64,000 nt of DNA from Tenacibaculum sp. 190524A02b (GTDB taxonomy: Bacteria; Bacteroidota; Bacteroidia; Flavobacteriales; Flavobacteriaceae): the NCBI RefSeq assembly GCF_964036645.1, contig NZ_OZ038525.1, forward strand, positions 1-64,000, read 5' to 3'. The number at the start of each line of letters is the position of its first letter. Position 1 is the first letter of the stretch. The notes beneath the pieces were generated by a model, which was not told where the DNA came from, ran no database searches, and worked only from the letters and a program-made list of their open reading frames with translations. The position numbers and the translations under genes were made by a program. This document shows, piece after piece, positions 63,960 through 64,000 of the stretch.

Positions 63960-64000
63960 TTGAGTTTAAATTTTAATTACACATCTAAGACCTTACATTC

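Overview
The window is AT-rich chromosomal DNA from a member of the Bacteroidota, almost certainly a marine Flavobacteriaceae close to Tenacibaculum/Polaribacter. The reasons are the complete gliding/type IX secretion (T9SS) motor operon gldKLMN, a T9SS C-terminal sorting domain, many LytS/LytR-type two-component pairs with TPR sensor kinases, TAnnTTTG-type promoters and the near absence of Shine-Dalgarno sites. Base 1 is the A of the dnaA start codon, so this is probably the conventional start of a closed chromosome. The genus is inferred; no rRNA gene is present to confirm it.

Layout. 1-2.6 kb: dnaA, a low-molecular-weight phosphatase and an RsmI-like methyltransferase on the plus strand. 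2.6-3.2 kb: a small lysozyme-like exported protein whose start appears to be non-AUG. 3.6-13.35 kb: one huge minus-strand gene for a 3255-residue Rhs/toxin-complex-like protein, the most striking item here. 13.6-20 kb: housekeeping and accessory genes (MazG-like/HAD/SDR operon, Kir-type potassium channel, M49 peptidase, Tag glycosylase). 20-30 kb: sppA, a lipoprotein, and a minus-strand run miaB, sigma-54 activator, lptE, TPR protein, secG, groES, groEL. 30-38.4 kb: topA, a degenerate arginase-fold protein, then gldK-gldL-gldM-gldN. 38.6-49 kb: small exported protein, FAD oxidoreductase, a NarL-type two-component system, DUF983 protein, ABC-F ATPase, PLP enzyme, GH73-LysM protein, VWA and SIMPL proteins. 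49-64 kb: three LytS/LytTR two-component pairs interleaved with a secreted hydrolase locus (S41 peptidase, T9SS cargo protein, M43 lipoprotein), a metallophosphatase, a Fes-type esterase and a Spy-like protein.

How it fits together. GldKLMN forms the core motor and ring of the T9SS, and the protein at 56604-57647 carries a sorting tail for that machine. The giant Rhs protein has a Sec signal, an SpvB-like N-terminus, a central helical domain with a glycine-rich hydrophobic segment reminiscent of ClyA/Cry6/XaxA pore formers, an RHS core with paired aspartates, and a 237-residue tail. The tail contains a Gly-Cys...His pair spaced exactly like the catalytic Cys/His of the CNF1 deamidase. No immunity gene follows it. 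My best reading is an all-in-one toxin-complex-like protein aimed at eukaryotic cells; this is inference from motifs.

No tRNA or rRNA gene, CRISPR array, insertion sequence or phage gene was recognised.
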